64,000 nucleotides of DNA. Origin: Streptomyces zhihengii (GTDB lineage: Bacteria > Actinomycetota > Actinomycetes > Streptomycetales > Streptomycetaceae). Positions 49,210 to 58,574 of the stretch are shown here, one piece after another. The notes under the pieces are model-generated. The model was not told the origin of the DNA. It searched no databases and saw only the letters and a program-made list of their open reading frames with translations. The stretch spans positions 1,490,501-1,554,500 of the forward strand of contig NZ_JAFEJA010000002.1 of NCBI RefSeq assembly GCF_016919245.1. The letters run 5' to 3'. The position numbers were made by a program, and so were the translations under genes. Each line of letters begins with the position of its first letter. The stretch's first letter is position 1.

Positions 49210-50763
49210 TCAGGCCCCGGTGCGGGCCGCCCCCGAGGCGCCCACCCCCGCTCCCAGCGCCCGCGGCCCGGGCGCCGTCAGGGCGCGGGCGAAGGCGTGC
49301 CGAGGCGCACTCAGCACCTCGTGGACCGGGCCCTGTTCGACGATCTCCCCGCCGTCCAGGACGGCGACGTGCGTCGCCGTCGCCGCCACGTCCGGATCGT
49401 GGGTGACGAGGACGAGGCACAGCTCCGGCCGCTCCCGGCGCACGCCGGCCAGCAGGTCCAGCAGGGCGCGCCGGGTCACGGTGTCGAGGCCGGAGGTGAC
49501 CTCGTCGCAGACCAGCACCCGCGGCCGGGCCAGCAGCGCCCGGGCGAGCGCGGCGCGCTGGAGCTCCCCGCCGGACAGCCGCGCCGGCCGGCGGCCGACC
49601 ACCTCCTCCGCCAGCCCCAGACCCCGCAGGGTCTCCAGTGCCTCGGCCCGGGCGCCGGCCGGGGCCGCGCCGCGCAGCCGCACCGCCGTGCGGGCCACCT
49701 GCTCCACCACCGGACGGTGCTCGTCGAACGCGGCCCGCGCGTCCTGGAACACGTACTGCACCGCCGCCAGCCGGGTGCGGTCGCGGCCGCGCACACTGCG
49801 GGGCAGCGGCTCCCCGTCCAGCAGGACGGCCCCCTCGTGGTCGCGGTGGAGCCCGGCCAGACAGCGCGCGAGCGTGGTCTTGCCGCTGCCGGAACGGCCG
49901 ACGACGGCGAGCACGTCACCCGCGCAGAGCGCCAGGGCGCCCGCGCGCAGCACCACGGCGCGGCCGTGCCGGGCCGTGAGGTCACGGACCCGCAGCACCT
50001 CGGCGCCCCGCCCGCCGGGCACGTGCTCCGCCGGGGCGGGCACCGCGGTGAAGAGCTCCCTGGTCCACGGGTGCCGCGGCGCGAGCGCCAGCCGCTCCGG
50101 CGGCCCCGACTCCACGACCCGGCCGTCACGCATGACCAGCACCTCGTCGGCCAGCGCGCGGACGACGTCGAGGTCGTGGCTCAGGAGCACCACCGCGATC
50201 CCCTCCGCGGCCACCCCCGCGAGCTGCTCGACGATGCCCCGCTTGGTCAGCGGGTCCTGCCCTGTGGTCGGCTCGTCCGCGACGATCACCCCGGCGCCCA
50301 GCAGCAGCGCCTGCGCCAGCACGACGCGCTGCTGCTGCCCGCCGGAGAGCTGGTGGGGGAAGCGCCGCAGCAGCTCCCGGCCCTCCGGGAGCTGGGCGAG
50401 CGCCAGGGCTCGCGCGACGCGCTCCCGCGCGGCGGCCCGCCGCGCGGACCGGGGCAGCGACCGGACCCGCAGACGGGCGATGTCCCCCAGCAGCGCCCCG
50501 ACCCGGCGCGCCGGGTTGAGCACCGTGCCCGGGTGCTGCGGGACGTATCCGACGAGGCCCTCGGGCACCCGTACGTCGCCCCGGACCAGCGCGCCCGCCG
50601 GGAACTCGCCGAGCAGCGCCAGCCCCGTGGTGGTCTTGCCGCTGCCCGACGCGCCGACGAGCGCGGTGATCGTGCCGGGCAGGACCCGCAGGTCCACCCC
50701 GTCGACGATCGCCCGGCCGCCCGTCTCGACGCGCAGCCCGGTGATCTCCGCGACCGCGGTCAT
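49210..50763 (-). CDS. Fused dipeptide/nickel ABC ATPase (DppDF/NikDE-like)
   Basis: This 517-residue protein has two ATPase domains in one chain. Domain 1 has Walker A GASGSGKTT, LSGGQQQR and VIVADEPTTGQD. Domain 2 has GRSGSGKTT, LSGGELQR and VLVCDEVTSGLD. It powers an Opp/Dpp/Nik-type importer with the two permeases and binding protein next to it. Its ATG overlaps the permease stop (ATGA). It is the last gene of the ten-gene operon. In many actinomycetes such fused ATPases belong to peptide or metal-chelate uptake. Confidence 0.92.
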   Translation of the reverse strand: MTAVAEITGLRVETGGRAIVDGVDLRVLPGTITALVGASGSGKTTTGLALLGEFPAGALVRGDVRVPEGLVGYVPQHPGTVLNPARRVGALLGDIARLRVRSLPRSARRAAARERVARALALAQLPEGRELLRRFPHQLSGGQQQRVVLAQALLLGAGVIVADEPTTGQDPLTKRGIVEQLAGVAAEGIAVVLLSHDLDVVRALADEVLVMRDGRVVESGPPERLALAPRHPWTRELFTAVPAPAEHVPGGRGAEVLRVRDLTARHGRAVVLRAGALALCAGDVLAVVGRSGSGKTTLARCLAGLHRDHEGAVLLDGEPLPRSVRGRDRTRLAAVQYVFQDARAAFDEHRPVVEQVARTAVRLRGAAPAGARAEALETLRGLGLAEEVVGRRPARLSGGELQRAALARALLARPRVLVCDEVTSGLDTVTRRALLDLLAGVRRERPELCLVLVTHDPDVAATATHVAVLDGGEIVEQGPVHEVLSAPRHAFARALTAPGPRALGAGVGASGAARTGA

Positions 50764-51545
50764 GTCCGCCTCCTCTTCTCCAGACCGGCGTCGACGAGCA
50801 GATTGCTCCCCGTGGTCAGTGCGACGATCAGCAGCGCGGGCACCACGACCGCCCACGGCTGCACGAACAGGCCCGTGCGGTTGCGGTCCACCATCACGGC
50901 CCAGTCGGAGGCGTCCGGCCCCACGCCGACGCCCAGGAACGCGGCGGTCGCCACCAGGTAGAGCACCCCGGTCAGCCGGACGCCCGCGTCGGCGGCGAGT
51001 GTCCGCCCGAGGCAGCGGCCCACGTACCCGACGGCCGTGCGCCACCAGCTCTCGCCCTGCATGCGCAGTGCCTCGACCACCGGACGCGACGCGACCTCGG
51101 CCGCCGCGGCCCGCACGATCCGGGCCGCGTCCGGGATGTTCACCAGCGCCACGAGCAGGGTGAGACCGGCCGGCCCCGGCGTCAGCACCGACGCCACCAG
51201 CAGGATCATCAGCAGCGACGGCACCGCCAGCAGCACGTCCAGCGGCCGCATCAGCGCCTCCTCCAGCCAGCCCCGGCCGGTCAGCGCGCAGACGAGGCCG
51301 ATCGGCAGCGCCACGAGATACGCGAGCACCGTCGCGGACAGGGCGACGAGCACCACCGAGCGCCCGCCGAGCAGGACCTCCCGCCACACGTCGCGGCCCG
51401 TGAAGTCGGTACCGAGCCAGTGCCCGCCGCCGGCCGTGAACGAGGCGGCGCGCGGCCCCGCTTCGCCCGCGAACAGCGGCCCCAGCACGGCCAGCAGCAG
51501 CGGCACCGCCAGCAGCAGCGCACCCAGCGCGAAACGCGGCCTCAC
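50760..51545 (-). CDS. ABC importer permease (DppC/NikC-like)
   Basis: This 261-residue permease has the N-terminal helix and LGTDFTGRDVWREVLLGGR, the DppC signature. It has about five further helices and a BPD_transp EAA-like loop near EALRMQGESWWRTAVGYVG. The GTG start overlaps the DppB-like stop. The DppC-type protein pairs with the DppB-like one encoded upstream. Confidence 0.9.
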   Translation of the reverse strand: MRPRFALGALLLAVPLLLAVLGPLFAGEAGPRAASFTAGGGHWLGTDFTGRDVWREVLLGGRSVVLVALSATVLAYLVALPIGLVCALTGRGWLEEALMRPLDVLLAVPSLLMILLVASVLTPGPAGLTLLVALVNIPDAARIVRAAAAEVASRPVVEALRMQGESWWRTAVGYVGRCLGRTLAADAGVRLTGVLYLVATAAFLGVGVGPDASDWAVMVDRNRTGLFVQPWAVVVPALLIVALTTGSNLLVDAGLEKRRRT

Positions 51546-52495
51546 GCGGCCACCCCCGCCCGGGGGGCGAACCGGCGGGTCACCAGATCCGCCCCGAGGT
51601 TCAGCACCACGGTGGTGATCCCGAAGACCACCGCGAGCCCCTGCACCACGGGCACGTCGCGCTCGGCGACGGCGTCGATCAGCACGGTGCCGAGCCCGGG
51701 GATCACGAACAGCGCCTCCACGACGACGACCCCGCCCAGCAGCCAGTCGACGGTGCGGGCGAGCTGCTGGGCGGCCGGGGCGACGGCGCCGGGCAGGGCG
51801 TGGGCGTACCGGACGCGGACACCCGGGACCCCGCAGCGGCGGGCATGCGCGGCGTACGGCGAGGCCAGCGCCTCGATCATGCCCGCCCGCACCAGCCTCG
51901 CCAGCGAGCACACCGGGCGGGACAGCAGGACGACGACGGGCAGCACCAGCACCGCCGGATGGGCGAGCAGGTCCGTGCCGTGGCCGACGGCGGTCGGCGG
52001 CAGCCAGCCCAGCCGCAGGGCGAACACCGTGGTCAGCAGCACCCCGAACGCGAACTCCGGCACCGCGTAGACGCCGAGGGTCAGGGAGCTGACCACCCGG
52101 TCGGCGAGGCGCCCCTCGTGACGGGCCGCCAGCACCCCGAGCCCTACCCCGGCCGGCACCAGCAGGACCAGGGTCAGCCCGGCGAGGAGCAGCGTCGGAC
52201 CGAAGCCGTCGGCGAGGTAGGCGGTCACCGGCCGCCCGGACACCAGCGAGGTGCCGAGATCGCCGTGCAGCAGTCCGGCCGCCCAGAGCGCGAACCGCTC
52301 GTGGGCGGGCCGGTCCAGCTCCATCGCCGTACGGACGGCCGCGATCCGTTCCGGGTCCGGCTGGTCCCCGGCGAGGGCCACGGCCGCGTCGCCCGGCAGC
52401 GCCTCGGTCAGGACGAAGACGAGCAGCACGACCGCCGCCGTCTGTCCCGCGCCGAGCAGCAGCCGCCGGGCGGCCCAGGGGACGGTCCCGCTCAC
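51542..52495 (-). CDS. ABC importer permease (DppB/NikB-like)
   Basis: This 317-residue permease has the DppB-type opening LLLVFVLTEALPGDAA, then ERFALWAAGLLHGDLGTSLVSGRPV and the EAA-like loop ASPYAAHARRCGVPGVRVRY. About six helices. GTG start by GTGA overlap with the binding-protein gene. Confidence 0.9.
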   Translation of the reverse strand: MSGTVPWAARRLLLGAGQTAAVVLLVFVLTEALPGDAAVALAGDQPDPERIAAVRTAMELDRPAHERFALWAAGLLHGDLGTSLVSGRPVTAYLADGFGPTLLLAGLTLVLLVPAGVGLGVLAARHEGRLADRVVSSLTLGVYAVPEFAFGVLLTTVFALRLGWLPPTAVGHGTDLLAHPAVLVLPVVVLLSRPVCSLARLVRAGMIEALASPYAAHARRCGVPGVRVRYAHALPGAVAPAAQQLARTVDWLLGGVVVVEALFVIPGLGTVLIDAVAERDVPVVQGLAVVFGITTVVLNLGADLVTRRFAPRAGVAA

Positions 52496-54093
52496 GCCAG
52501 CCACACCCGGTCGAACCGTGCCCAGTCGAGGGAGTTGGCCGGCGCCTCGGCGTCGACACCGCGGACGTTCCGGGCGCAGCCGATGATCCAGTCGGCGAAG
52601 CCCCAGACCAGGAAGCCGCCCTCGGCGTGCAGCCGACGCTGCATGCGCGTGTAGACGGCGGCACGCTCCCCGGGGTCCCTGGTGGACTGGGCCTGCCGGT
52701 AGAGGGCGTCGAAGTCCTTGTGCCGCCACCGCGTGGCGTTGGTGGTGGAGTCGGTGAGCAGCCGCTGGGAGATGTGGGACTCGATGGGCATGGCGCCGGA
52801 CCGGTAGGAGGCGAGCGTCCCGGAGTCCAGGATGTCCTTCCAGTAGCTGTCCTTGCTGCCGGTCCGCACGGTGACGGTGACGCCCGCCTTCGCCGCCTGG
52901 TCCCGGAAGACGGTCGCAGCCTCGGTGAAGCCCGCGGCGACGGGCGAGGTGTCCAGGGTGACCCGCAGCCCCTCCGCCCCGGCCTCCTTGAGCAGCGCCC
53001 GCGCCCGGCCGATGTCCTGCTGCCGCTGGGGGAGGCCGGACGCGTAGTACTCGTAGCCCTTGCCGAACAGGTCGTTGCCGATCTCGCCCGCGCCGGACAG
53101 GGCGCCGTTCACCAGCTCCTCGCGGTCGGCGATGAGGAAGAACGCCTGCCGGACCCGGGGGTCGTCGAACGGCGGGCGGTCGGTCTTCATGACGAAGGAC
53201 TGCATGGCGCTGTTGCGGAGCCGCACGATCACGATCCGGCCCCGGCCCTCGTGGGCGCGGGCGGTGGCGGGGTTCAGTTCGTGCGCGTACTCCACCTGTC
53301 CGCCGAGGAGGGCGCCCACCCGCGCGGACTCCTCGTTCGCGACGACGAACTCCAGCTCGTCCAGATGCGGGGCGCCGTCCCAGTAGGCGTCGTTGCGCGC
53401 GAGGACCGTGGAGCGGCCGGGCGCGAACGACACGAAGCGGAACGGCCCGCTGCCCACGGGCGCCCGGTCGAAGTCCGCGGCGCCCTCCGGGACGATGTAC
53501 GCCCCGAACGCGGCGAGCACATTGGGGAATTCGGCGGTGGGGCGCTTGAGGACGAACTCCAGGGTGCGCGGGCCGAGGGCGCGGCTGGCGCGCAGATCCA
53601 GGGGCTCCAGCGAGGCCCTGGCCCGGAACGCCTTCTCCGGGTCCGTGATGCGGCGGTAGCTGTGCAGCACGTCCTGGGCGGTGACGGGTCTGCCGTCGTG
53701 GAAGACGGCCTCGCGCAGGGTGACCTGCCAGCGCGTCAGCCCGGCGTCGGGCTCCCAGGAGGCGGCCAGGCGCGGCCGGGCGGAGAGGTCCGGCCCGTAG
53801 TCGGCCAGCTTGTCGTAGAGCGCCTTGGCGCGTGCCACGTCGGCGAACAGGTTGGCGAGGTGGGGGTCGAGGGTCTCGCCCGCGCCCCCGCCGGCGAACG
53901 CGGCGCGCAGCCGCCCGCCGCGCCGGGGTGCGCCGTCGCCCTTGCCCGGGGCGTCCGGGGGAGTGCCGGCGCAGCCGGCGAGCGCGCCGAGGCCGGCCGC
54001 CCCGCCGGCGGCGAGGAAGCCCCGGCGGCCGAGCCCCGGGAAACGGTGTGCGCCGGGGGCGCCGGGGGAGGGGGTGGCGGAGGTTTCGTGCAT
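52492..54093 (-). CDS. Substrate-binding lipoprotein (SBP family 5)
   Basis: This 533-residue protein has a Tat-like signal with GRRGFLAAGG and a lipobox LAGC (Cys41). The mature SBP_bac_5 domain contains LAASWEPDAGLTRWQVTLREAVFHDGRPVT-type opening and APVGSGPFRF, as in DppA/NikA/CntA. Ligands of this group include peptides, nickel-histidine and opine-type metallophores. AAGGAC precedes the ATG. It follows the methyltransferase gene by 92 bp, the only real gap in the operon. Confidence 0.92.
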   Translation of the reverse strand: MHETSATPSPGAPGAHRFPGLGRRGFLAAGGAAGLGALAGCAGTPPDAPGKGDGAPRRGGRLRAAFAGGGAGETLDPHLANLFADVARAKALYDKLADYGPDLSARPRLAASWEPDAGLTRWQVTLREAVFHDGRPVTAQDVLHSYRRITDPEKAFRARASLEPLDLRASRALGPRTLEFVLKRPTAEFPNVLAAFGAYIVPEGAADFDRAPVGSGPFRFVSFAPGRSTVLARNDAYWDGAPHLDELEFVVANEESARVGALLGGQVEYAHELNPATARAHEGRGRIVIVRLRNSAMQSFVMKTDRPPFDDPRVRQAFFLIADREELVNGALSGAGEIGNDLFGKGYEYYASGLPQRQQDIGRARALLKEAGAEGLRVTLDTSPVAAGFTEAATVFRDQAAKAGVTVTVRTGSKDSYWKDILDSGTLASYRSGAMPIESHISQRLLTDSTTNATRWRHKDFDALYRQAQSTRDPGERAAVYTRMQRRLHAEGGFLVWGFADWIIGCARNVRGVDAEAPANSLDWARFDRVWLA

Positions 54094-54122
54094 GGCGGTG
54101 TCCTTGCGTGACGGGTCAAGAA

Positions 54123-54160
54123 GGGTGATGACGGGGATGAAGGGCGATGACGGGGGTGAA
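54123..54160. repeat. Two tandem 19-bp units in the operon gap
   Basis: GGGTGATGACGGGGATGAA (54123-54141) is followed directly by GGGCGATGACGGGGGTGAA. They lie between the binding-protein start and the methyltransferase stop and may hold a regulatory or RNA-processing site. Confidence 0.5.
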
Positions 54161-54185
54161 GGAGCGCGGGGAGGGCGGAGGCCGG

Positions 54186-55007
54186 TCAGCGCGGGGCCCG
54201 GAGGCGGGCGACGAGATGCAGCCGGTCCCCGTCGGCGGTCCCGGGAGCCCCGGTGGTCTCCTCGGGGGCGGCGCCCTCGTGCCACGGCGGGTCGGTGCGC
54301 GGGCCCGGACGGTCGTACAGACCGAGCACCTCGAAGCCGTGCGCGTCGAGGAAGCGGCGCAGCTCCTGCGGGAACAGCAGCCGCCACGCGGAACGCTGCT
54401 CGACCGGCGGTGAGCCGTCGTCGGCGGTCCACACCCTGCTGCGGCGCAGCAGTTGGGCCGCGCGGTCCACCCGGAGCGTGGTGGTGGACCGGTGGACGAC
54501 GCCCTCCCAGGTGAAGCAGTCCGTGCGGGGAGCGTCCAGGAGCTCCGTCCGGCCGAGGAAGAAGGCGCCGTTGCGCATCTCCGCCACGAGCAGACCGCCG
54601 GACCGCAGCGCGCGGCGGCACGAGGCGAGGAAACCGTCGAGCTCGTCGTTGGTGTGGCAGTACAGCAGCGCGCTGTCCAGGCACACCACGGCGTCGAAGG
54701 CGTCCTCCCCGAGGTCGAAGCGGCGCAGATCGGCGTGCACGTAGCGGGGGCCCGGGTGGTGCACGCGGGCGTGGGCGAGCATCGCCGCGGAGACGTCGGC
54801 CCCCGTCACGGCGCGCCCCGCCCGGTGCAGATGCTCCGCGTCCCGACCCGTCCCGCAGCCGACGTCCAGCACCCGGGGACCGGCTCCGTACCGCGCCAGG
54901 CACGCCTCGGCCCAGCGCCCCGCGATCCGCTCCGGATCCGGGAAACGGGCCTCGTAGAGCGCGGGGTTGTCGGTCAGCAGGTTCGCGCCGTCGGGGCAGC
55001 CGTTCAC
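54186..55007 (-). CDS. Class I SAM-dependent methyltransferase
   Basis: This 273-residue methyltransferase has motif I VLDVGCGTGRDAEHL (around residues 48-62), the GADVS acidic strand and DAVVCLDSALLYCHTNDEL, as in small-molecule N/O-methyltransferases. It starts with GTG by GTGA overlap with the MFS gene. In the operon it probably methylates the metallophore or an intermediate; this is inferred. Confidence 0.85.
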   Translation of the reverse strand: MNGCPDGANLLTDNPALYEARFPDPERIAGRWAEACLARYGAGPRVLDVGCGTGRDAEHLHRAGRAVTGADVSAAMLAHARVHHPGPRYVHADLRRFDLGEDAFDAVVCLDSALLYCHTNDELDGFLASCRRALRSGGLLVAEMRNGAFFLGRTELLDAPRTDCFTWEGVVHRSTTTLRVDRAAQLLRRSRVWTADDGSPPVEQRSAWRLLFPQELRRFLDAHGFEVLGLYDRPGPRTDPPWHEGAAPEETTGAPGTADGDRLHLVARLRAPR

Positions 55008-56278
55008 AGTCGTTCCCTCTCTGGTGTCGAGCCGTCGGGCTCGGGGCGGCCGGGCAGAAGGCCCAGGTGGTGGAGCCGGGCGAGGCCGGCCGCCGAGGCG
55101 AGGCCCACGGCGAGGCAGCACGCCCACGGCAGCCAGGGCGTGCCGCTGCGGGCGCCGGCGTCCATGGCCCAGCCGACGGCCGTGTTGCCGGCGGCCGCGG
55201 CGACGCCGGAGATCACGTAGAACACCCCGAAGCAGGTGCCGGTGAGTTCGGGGCGGCCGAAGCCGGGGATCAGCTCCATCACGAACGGCTGGGCGACCAT
55301 GACGCCCAGGTACAGCAGCAGCGCCCCCGCCAGCACGGGAAGCGCGCGGAGCGCGGCCTCGCCGGCCCCGGCGGGGGCCGGGGCGCCGCCGGCCACGGCC
55401 ATGGGCGGAAGGAAGGCGAGCCCGGCCAGCATCAGCCCCGCCGCTATCCAGCGGGACCGGCTGCCCCGCTCCTTCAGCCGTCGGGTGATGCGCAGTTGCA
55501 GCCACAGGCCGGCGAGCGTGCCGGTCAGGAACACGATCGCCGCCGCCCCGTCCCAGCCGGTCGCCTCGCGGGCTCCGTGGGGAAGCAGCAGGTACAACTG
55601 GCTCTCCAGGGTGAACAGCCCGGCCATGGCGAGGGCGAAGGCCAGGAAGGCGCGGTTGCCCGCCACTTCGCGCCAGTCCCCGAGCACGCCGTTCCCGCTC
55701 CTGACGGCGGCTCGGCCCGGCAGCACCAGGGCCTGGGCGACGGTCAGCACGGCGAAGATCCCGGCGGCGACGAGCGCCGACGCCCGGAAGCCGACGAGGA
55801 GCAGCGCGCTGCCGAGCAGCGGACCGATCAGGGCGCCGGTCGTCGCGAACACGTTGAACAGGGCGAACGCCTCGGCCCTGCGCTCCCCGGCCTCCAGGGT
55901 CAGATACGTGCGCACGGCGGGGTTGAAGAGGGCTCCCGCCAGGCCGCTGAGCACGGAGGCGGCGAGCAGCACGGCCAGCTCGTCGCCCAGCGCGAACAGT
56001 CCGAAGCCGGCGGTCCGCAGGGCGCAGCCGGCGATGATGACCCCCCGCGCGCCGAGCCGGTCGGACGCCGAACCGCCGATGAGGAACAGCCCCTGCTGGC
56101 TGAGGTTGCGCACCCCGAGGACGATGCCGACGGCCGCCGCCGACATGCCGGCGTTCTCGGTGAGATGGACGGCCAGGTACGGGATCAGCAGGTAGAAGCC
56201 GGTGTTCACACCGAGCTGGTTGACCAGGAGCAGGCGTATGGCGAGCGGGAAGGCGCGCAGCTCCCGCCATGTCCTCAC
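55004..56278 (-). CDS. MFS exporter of the putative metallophore operon
   Basis: This 424-residue protein has twelve helices. It shows NQLGVNTGFYLLIPYLAVHLTE and the loop SDRLGARGVIIAG, resembling the MdtH/CntE-like drug and opine-metallophore exporters. It is coupled on both sides by GTGA overlaps, to the epimerase and the methyltransferase. Export of the small product is its likely job. Confidence 0.87.
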   Translation of the reverse strand: MRTWRELRAFPLAIRLLLVNQLGVNTGFYLLIPYLAVHLTENAGMSAAAVGIVLGVRNLSQQGLFLIGGSASDRLGARGVIIAGCALRTAGFGLFALGDELAVLLAASVLSGLAGALFNPAVRTYLTLEAGERRAEAFALFNVFATTGALIGPLLGSALLLVGFRASALVAAGIFAVLTVAQALVLPGRAAVRSGNGVLGDWREVAGNRAFLAFALAMAGLFTLESQLYLLLPHGAREATGWDGAAAIVFLTGTLAGLWLQLRITRRLKERGSRSRWIAAGLMLAGLAFLPPMAVAGGAPAPAGAGEAALRALPVLAGALLLYLGVMVAQPFVMELIPGFGRPELTGTCFGVFYVISGVAAAAGNTAVGWAMDAGARSGTPWLPWACCLAVGLASAAGLARLHHLGLLPGRPEPDGSTPERERL

Positions 56279-57342
56279 GGCCGCCGCCCCGTGCCGCCGC
56301 CGCCGGGGGCCGGGCGGACGCCGAGCCCGGGGGACCGGCTCACCCGCACCGTGCCGTCCGCGCCGCCGATGCCGGTCCAGGGGTCGTGGGCGAGGAGGAG
56401 ATGCCCGTCGAGGTCGGTCCAGCGGGCCCGGTCGGCGAGGTGGACGGCGGGGGCGATGCCCAGCGTGCTGGCGGTCAGGCACCCCAGCATCAGCTCCGTG
56501 CCGCTCCCGGCGAGGATCTCCGCGATGCGCAGGGCCGCGCTGACGCCACCGCACTTGGCCAGCTTGACGTTGACGCCCTGGACGCGCCCGGCGAGCCGGC
56601 GGGCGTCCTCGGGCCCGGCCGCGTCCTCGTCGGCGACGATCGGCACCGGTGAGCCCTCCGCCAGCCGCGCCAGGGCCTCGGGATCACCCGGCGCCACGGG
56701 CTGTTCGACGGCCTCGACGCCGAGTTCGGCGCAGCGCGCCAGCAGCCGCGCCGCGTCCCTGACCGCCCAGCCGCCGTTGGGGTCGAGCAGCAGCCGCGCA
56801 CCGGGGGCGGCGGCCCGCACGGCCCGTACGCGTTCCAGGTCGTCGTCCGGATCGGGGGAACCCGCCTTGACCTTGAGGACGGTGAAGCCGCCCCGGGCGA
56901 GGCGGTCCGCCTGGGCCGCGGCCCGTCCGGGCGGGGTGATGCCGATGGTGCGGGCGGTCTCGGCGGACGGCGGCGCCGCGGTGCCGAGGAGCCGGTGGAC
57001 GGGCACCCCGGCCCGCTTGCCGCAGAGATCCAGCAGCGCCGACTCGATCCCCGCCGTCACGGCGGGCGGCACGTCCGGGCGCCACGCCTCGTGGCGCAGC
57101 GCGGCGAGCGACGTCTCCGGGTCGGGGAAGCGGGCCAGTTCCGGGGCGGCGACCTCGCTCAGCAGCCGGGCGATGGTGCCGGCGTCCAGGCCGTAGTAGA
57201 CGCTGCTGACGATCTCGCCCCAGCCGTGCTCCGCCCCGTGCCCGACGCACAGCCACACCGCGTCCCGGGCCGCCATCGTGGAGCGGGAGATGCGCAGCGG
57301 CTCGCTGAGTTCGAGGCGCACGGTGCGCAGGGTGACCTTCAC
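56275..57342 (-). CDS. Dipeptide epimerase (enolase superfamily)
   Basis: This 355-residue member of the muconate-lactonizing/AE-epimerase group has KxK in FTVLKVKAGS, metal ligands in LLDPNGGW, EQPVAPGD and IVADED, and the distal base in VNVKLAKCGG. These lysines on both faces give 1,1-proton transfer at an amino-acid alpha carbon. It usually acts on L-Ala-D/L-Glu-like dipeptides. Here it likely acts on the ATP-grasp product. GTG start, AAGGGA upstream; GTGA overlap with the PLP-enzyme gene. Confidence 0.88.
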   Translation of the reverse strand: MKVTLRTVRLELSEPLRISRSTMAARDAVWLCVGHGAEHGWGEIVSSVYYGLDAGTIARLLSEVAAPELARFPDPETSLAALRHEAWRPDVPPAVTAGIESALLDLCGKRAGVPVHRLLGTAAPPSAETARTIGITPPGRAAAQADRLARGGFTVLKVKAGSPDPDDDLERVRAVRAAAPGARLLLDPNGGWAVRDAARLLARCAELGVEAVEQPVAPGDPEALARLAEGSPVPIVADEDAAGPEDARRLAGRVQGVNVKLAKCGGVSAALRIAEILAGSGTELMLGCLTASTLGIAPAVHLADRARWTDLDGHLLLAHDPWTGIGGADGTVRVSRSPGLGVRPAPGGGGTGRRP

Positions 57343-58574
57343 GGTTTCCCTTCCGGTATCGGTGGGGTGGTGTGGTGCGGCGGTGTGCCGGGGGCCGGTG
57401 GGGTGGCGCGTTCCGCCGGTGTGGCGCGGAGGGCCGCGGCGGGTGGGCCGGCGCGGTGCGCCGTTGTGTCGGCGGCCGGCAGGGCGAGGCGGGGCGCCGG
57501 TGGGGCGGCGCGGTGGGCCAGGGGGTCGGTGACCGTGCGGCACCGGGCCCAGCCGGTGGCCTCGACGGCGCGCGGATGCGGGATCTCGACGGGCCGGACG
57601 GCCGCGGAGCCCGGATCCAGACCGTGGGCGGCGGCGAACTCGTCGTCGTAGACGCTGCCGAGGTAGCGCTGCGGCCCGTCCGGGAAGACGGTCGCGACCA
57701 CGGCCCCGGGGTGGACGCGGGCGGCCCAGGCCGCCACCAGCGCGGCGGCGCCCGTGCTCCAGCCGCCGCTCACGAAGGCGTGCCTGGCCAGCCGACGGCA
57801 CGCGTCCGCGGCCTCCGCCGGACCGACCCAGTGGACTTCGTCGAACGCCTCGTAGGCGACGTTGCGCGGATGGATGCTGCTGCCCAGCCCGCGCATCACC
57901 CGCGGCCGGGCCGGCTGGCCGAAGATCGTCGACCCCGTCGCGTCCACACCGATCAGCCGCAGCGCCGGCCAGTGGCGGCGGAGCGGGCCGACGATGCCCG
58001 CGCTGTGACCGCCGGTGCCCACACTGCACACCAGCACGTCCAGATGGTCGAGCCGGTCGGCGAGTTCGGCGGCCAGGGAGGCGTATCCGGCCTGGTTGTC
58101 CGGGTTGTTGTACTGGTCGGGCCAGTACGCGCCGGGGAGCCCCGCGAGCAGCTCGCGCAGTCTCGCCAGCCGGGCGGCCTGCCAGCCGCCCTCCGCGGCG
58201 GGCCGGTCGACCAGCTCCAGCCGTGCGCCGTAGGCGCGGAGCAGCTGCCGCATGGACGGCTCCAGTTCCGCGTCGCCGACCAGCACGACGGGATGGCCGA
58301 GGGCCTGTCCGGCGAAGGCGAGCCCGATGCCCAGGGTGCCGGAGGTGGACTCCACGACCGGCGCGCCGGGCAGCAGTTCCCCCCGTTCCTCGGCGCCGCG
58401 CAGCATCGAGACGGCGGCCCGGGCCTTCATCCCGCCGACACCGAGCCCCTCCAGCTTCGCCCAGAACCCCGGCTGCGGGCAGGGCAGATCGGCGGTGACG
58501 CGGGCGAGCGGCGTCCGGCCCAGCAGGGCGAGCAGCTCCCGGTTGCCCGTCGGGGCGAGCACGGCGGCGGTCAT
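57339..58574 (-). CDS. Cysteine-synthase-like PLP enzyme
   Basis: This 411-residue fold-type II PLP enzyme has its Schiff-base Lys in GGMKARAAVSML, the substrate loop STSGTLGIGLA (where CysK has STSGNTG), and the phosphate loop SVGTGGHSAG. The N-to-T/L changes in the substrate loop suggest a nucleophile other than sulfide, as in SbnA-type beta-replacement enzymes. The last ~80 residues are a Pro/Ala/Thr tail. ATGA overlap with the DUF364 gene. Probable role: making an unusual diamino or linked amino acid. Confidence 0.85.
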   Translation of the reverse strand: MTAAVLAPTGNRELLALLGRTPLARVTADLPCPQPGFWAKLEGLGVGGMKARAAVSMLRGAEERGELLPGAPVVESTSGTLGIGLAFAGQALGHPVVLVGDAELEPSMRQLLRAYGARLELVDRPAAEGGWQAARLARLRELLAGLPGAYWPDQYNNPDNQAGYASLAAELADRLDHLDVLVCSVGTGGHSAGIVGPLRRHWPALRLIGVDATGSTIFGQPARPRVMRGLGSSIHPRNVAYEAFDEVHWVGPAEAADACRRLARHAFVSGGWSTGAAALVAAWAARVHPGAVVATVFPDGPQRYLGSVYDDEFAAAHGLDPGSAAVRPVEIPHPRAVEATGWARCRTVTDPLAHRAAPPAPRLALPAADTTAHRAGPPAAALRATPAERATPPAPGTPPHHTTPPIPEGKP

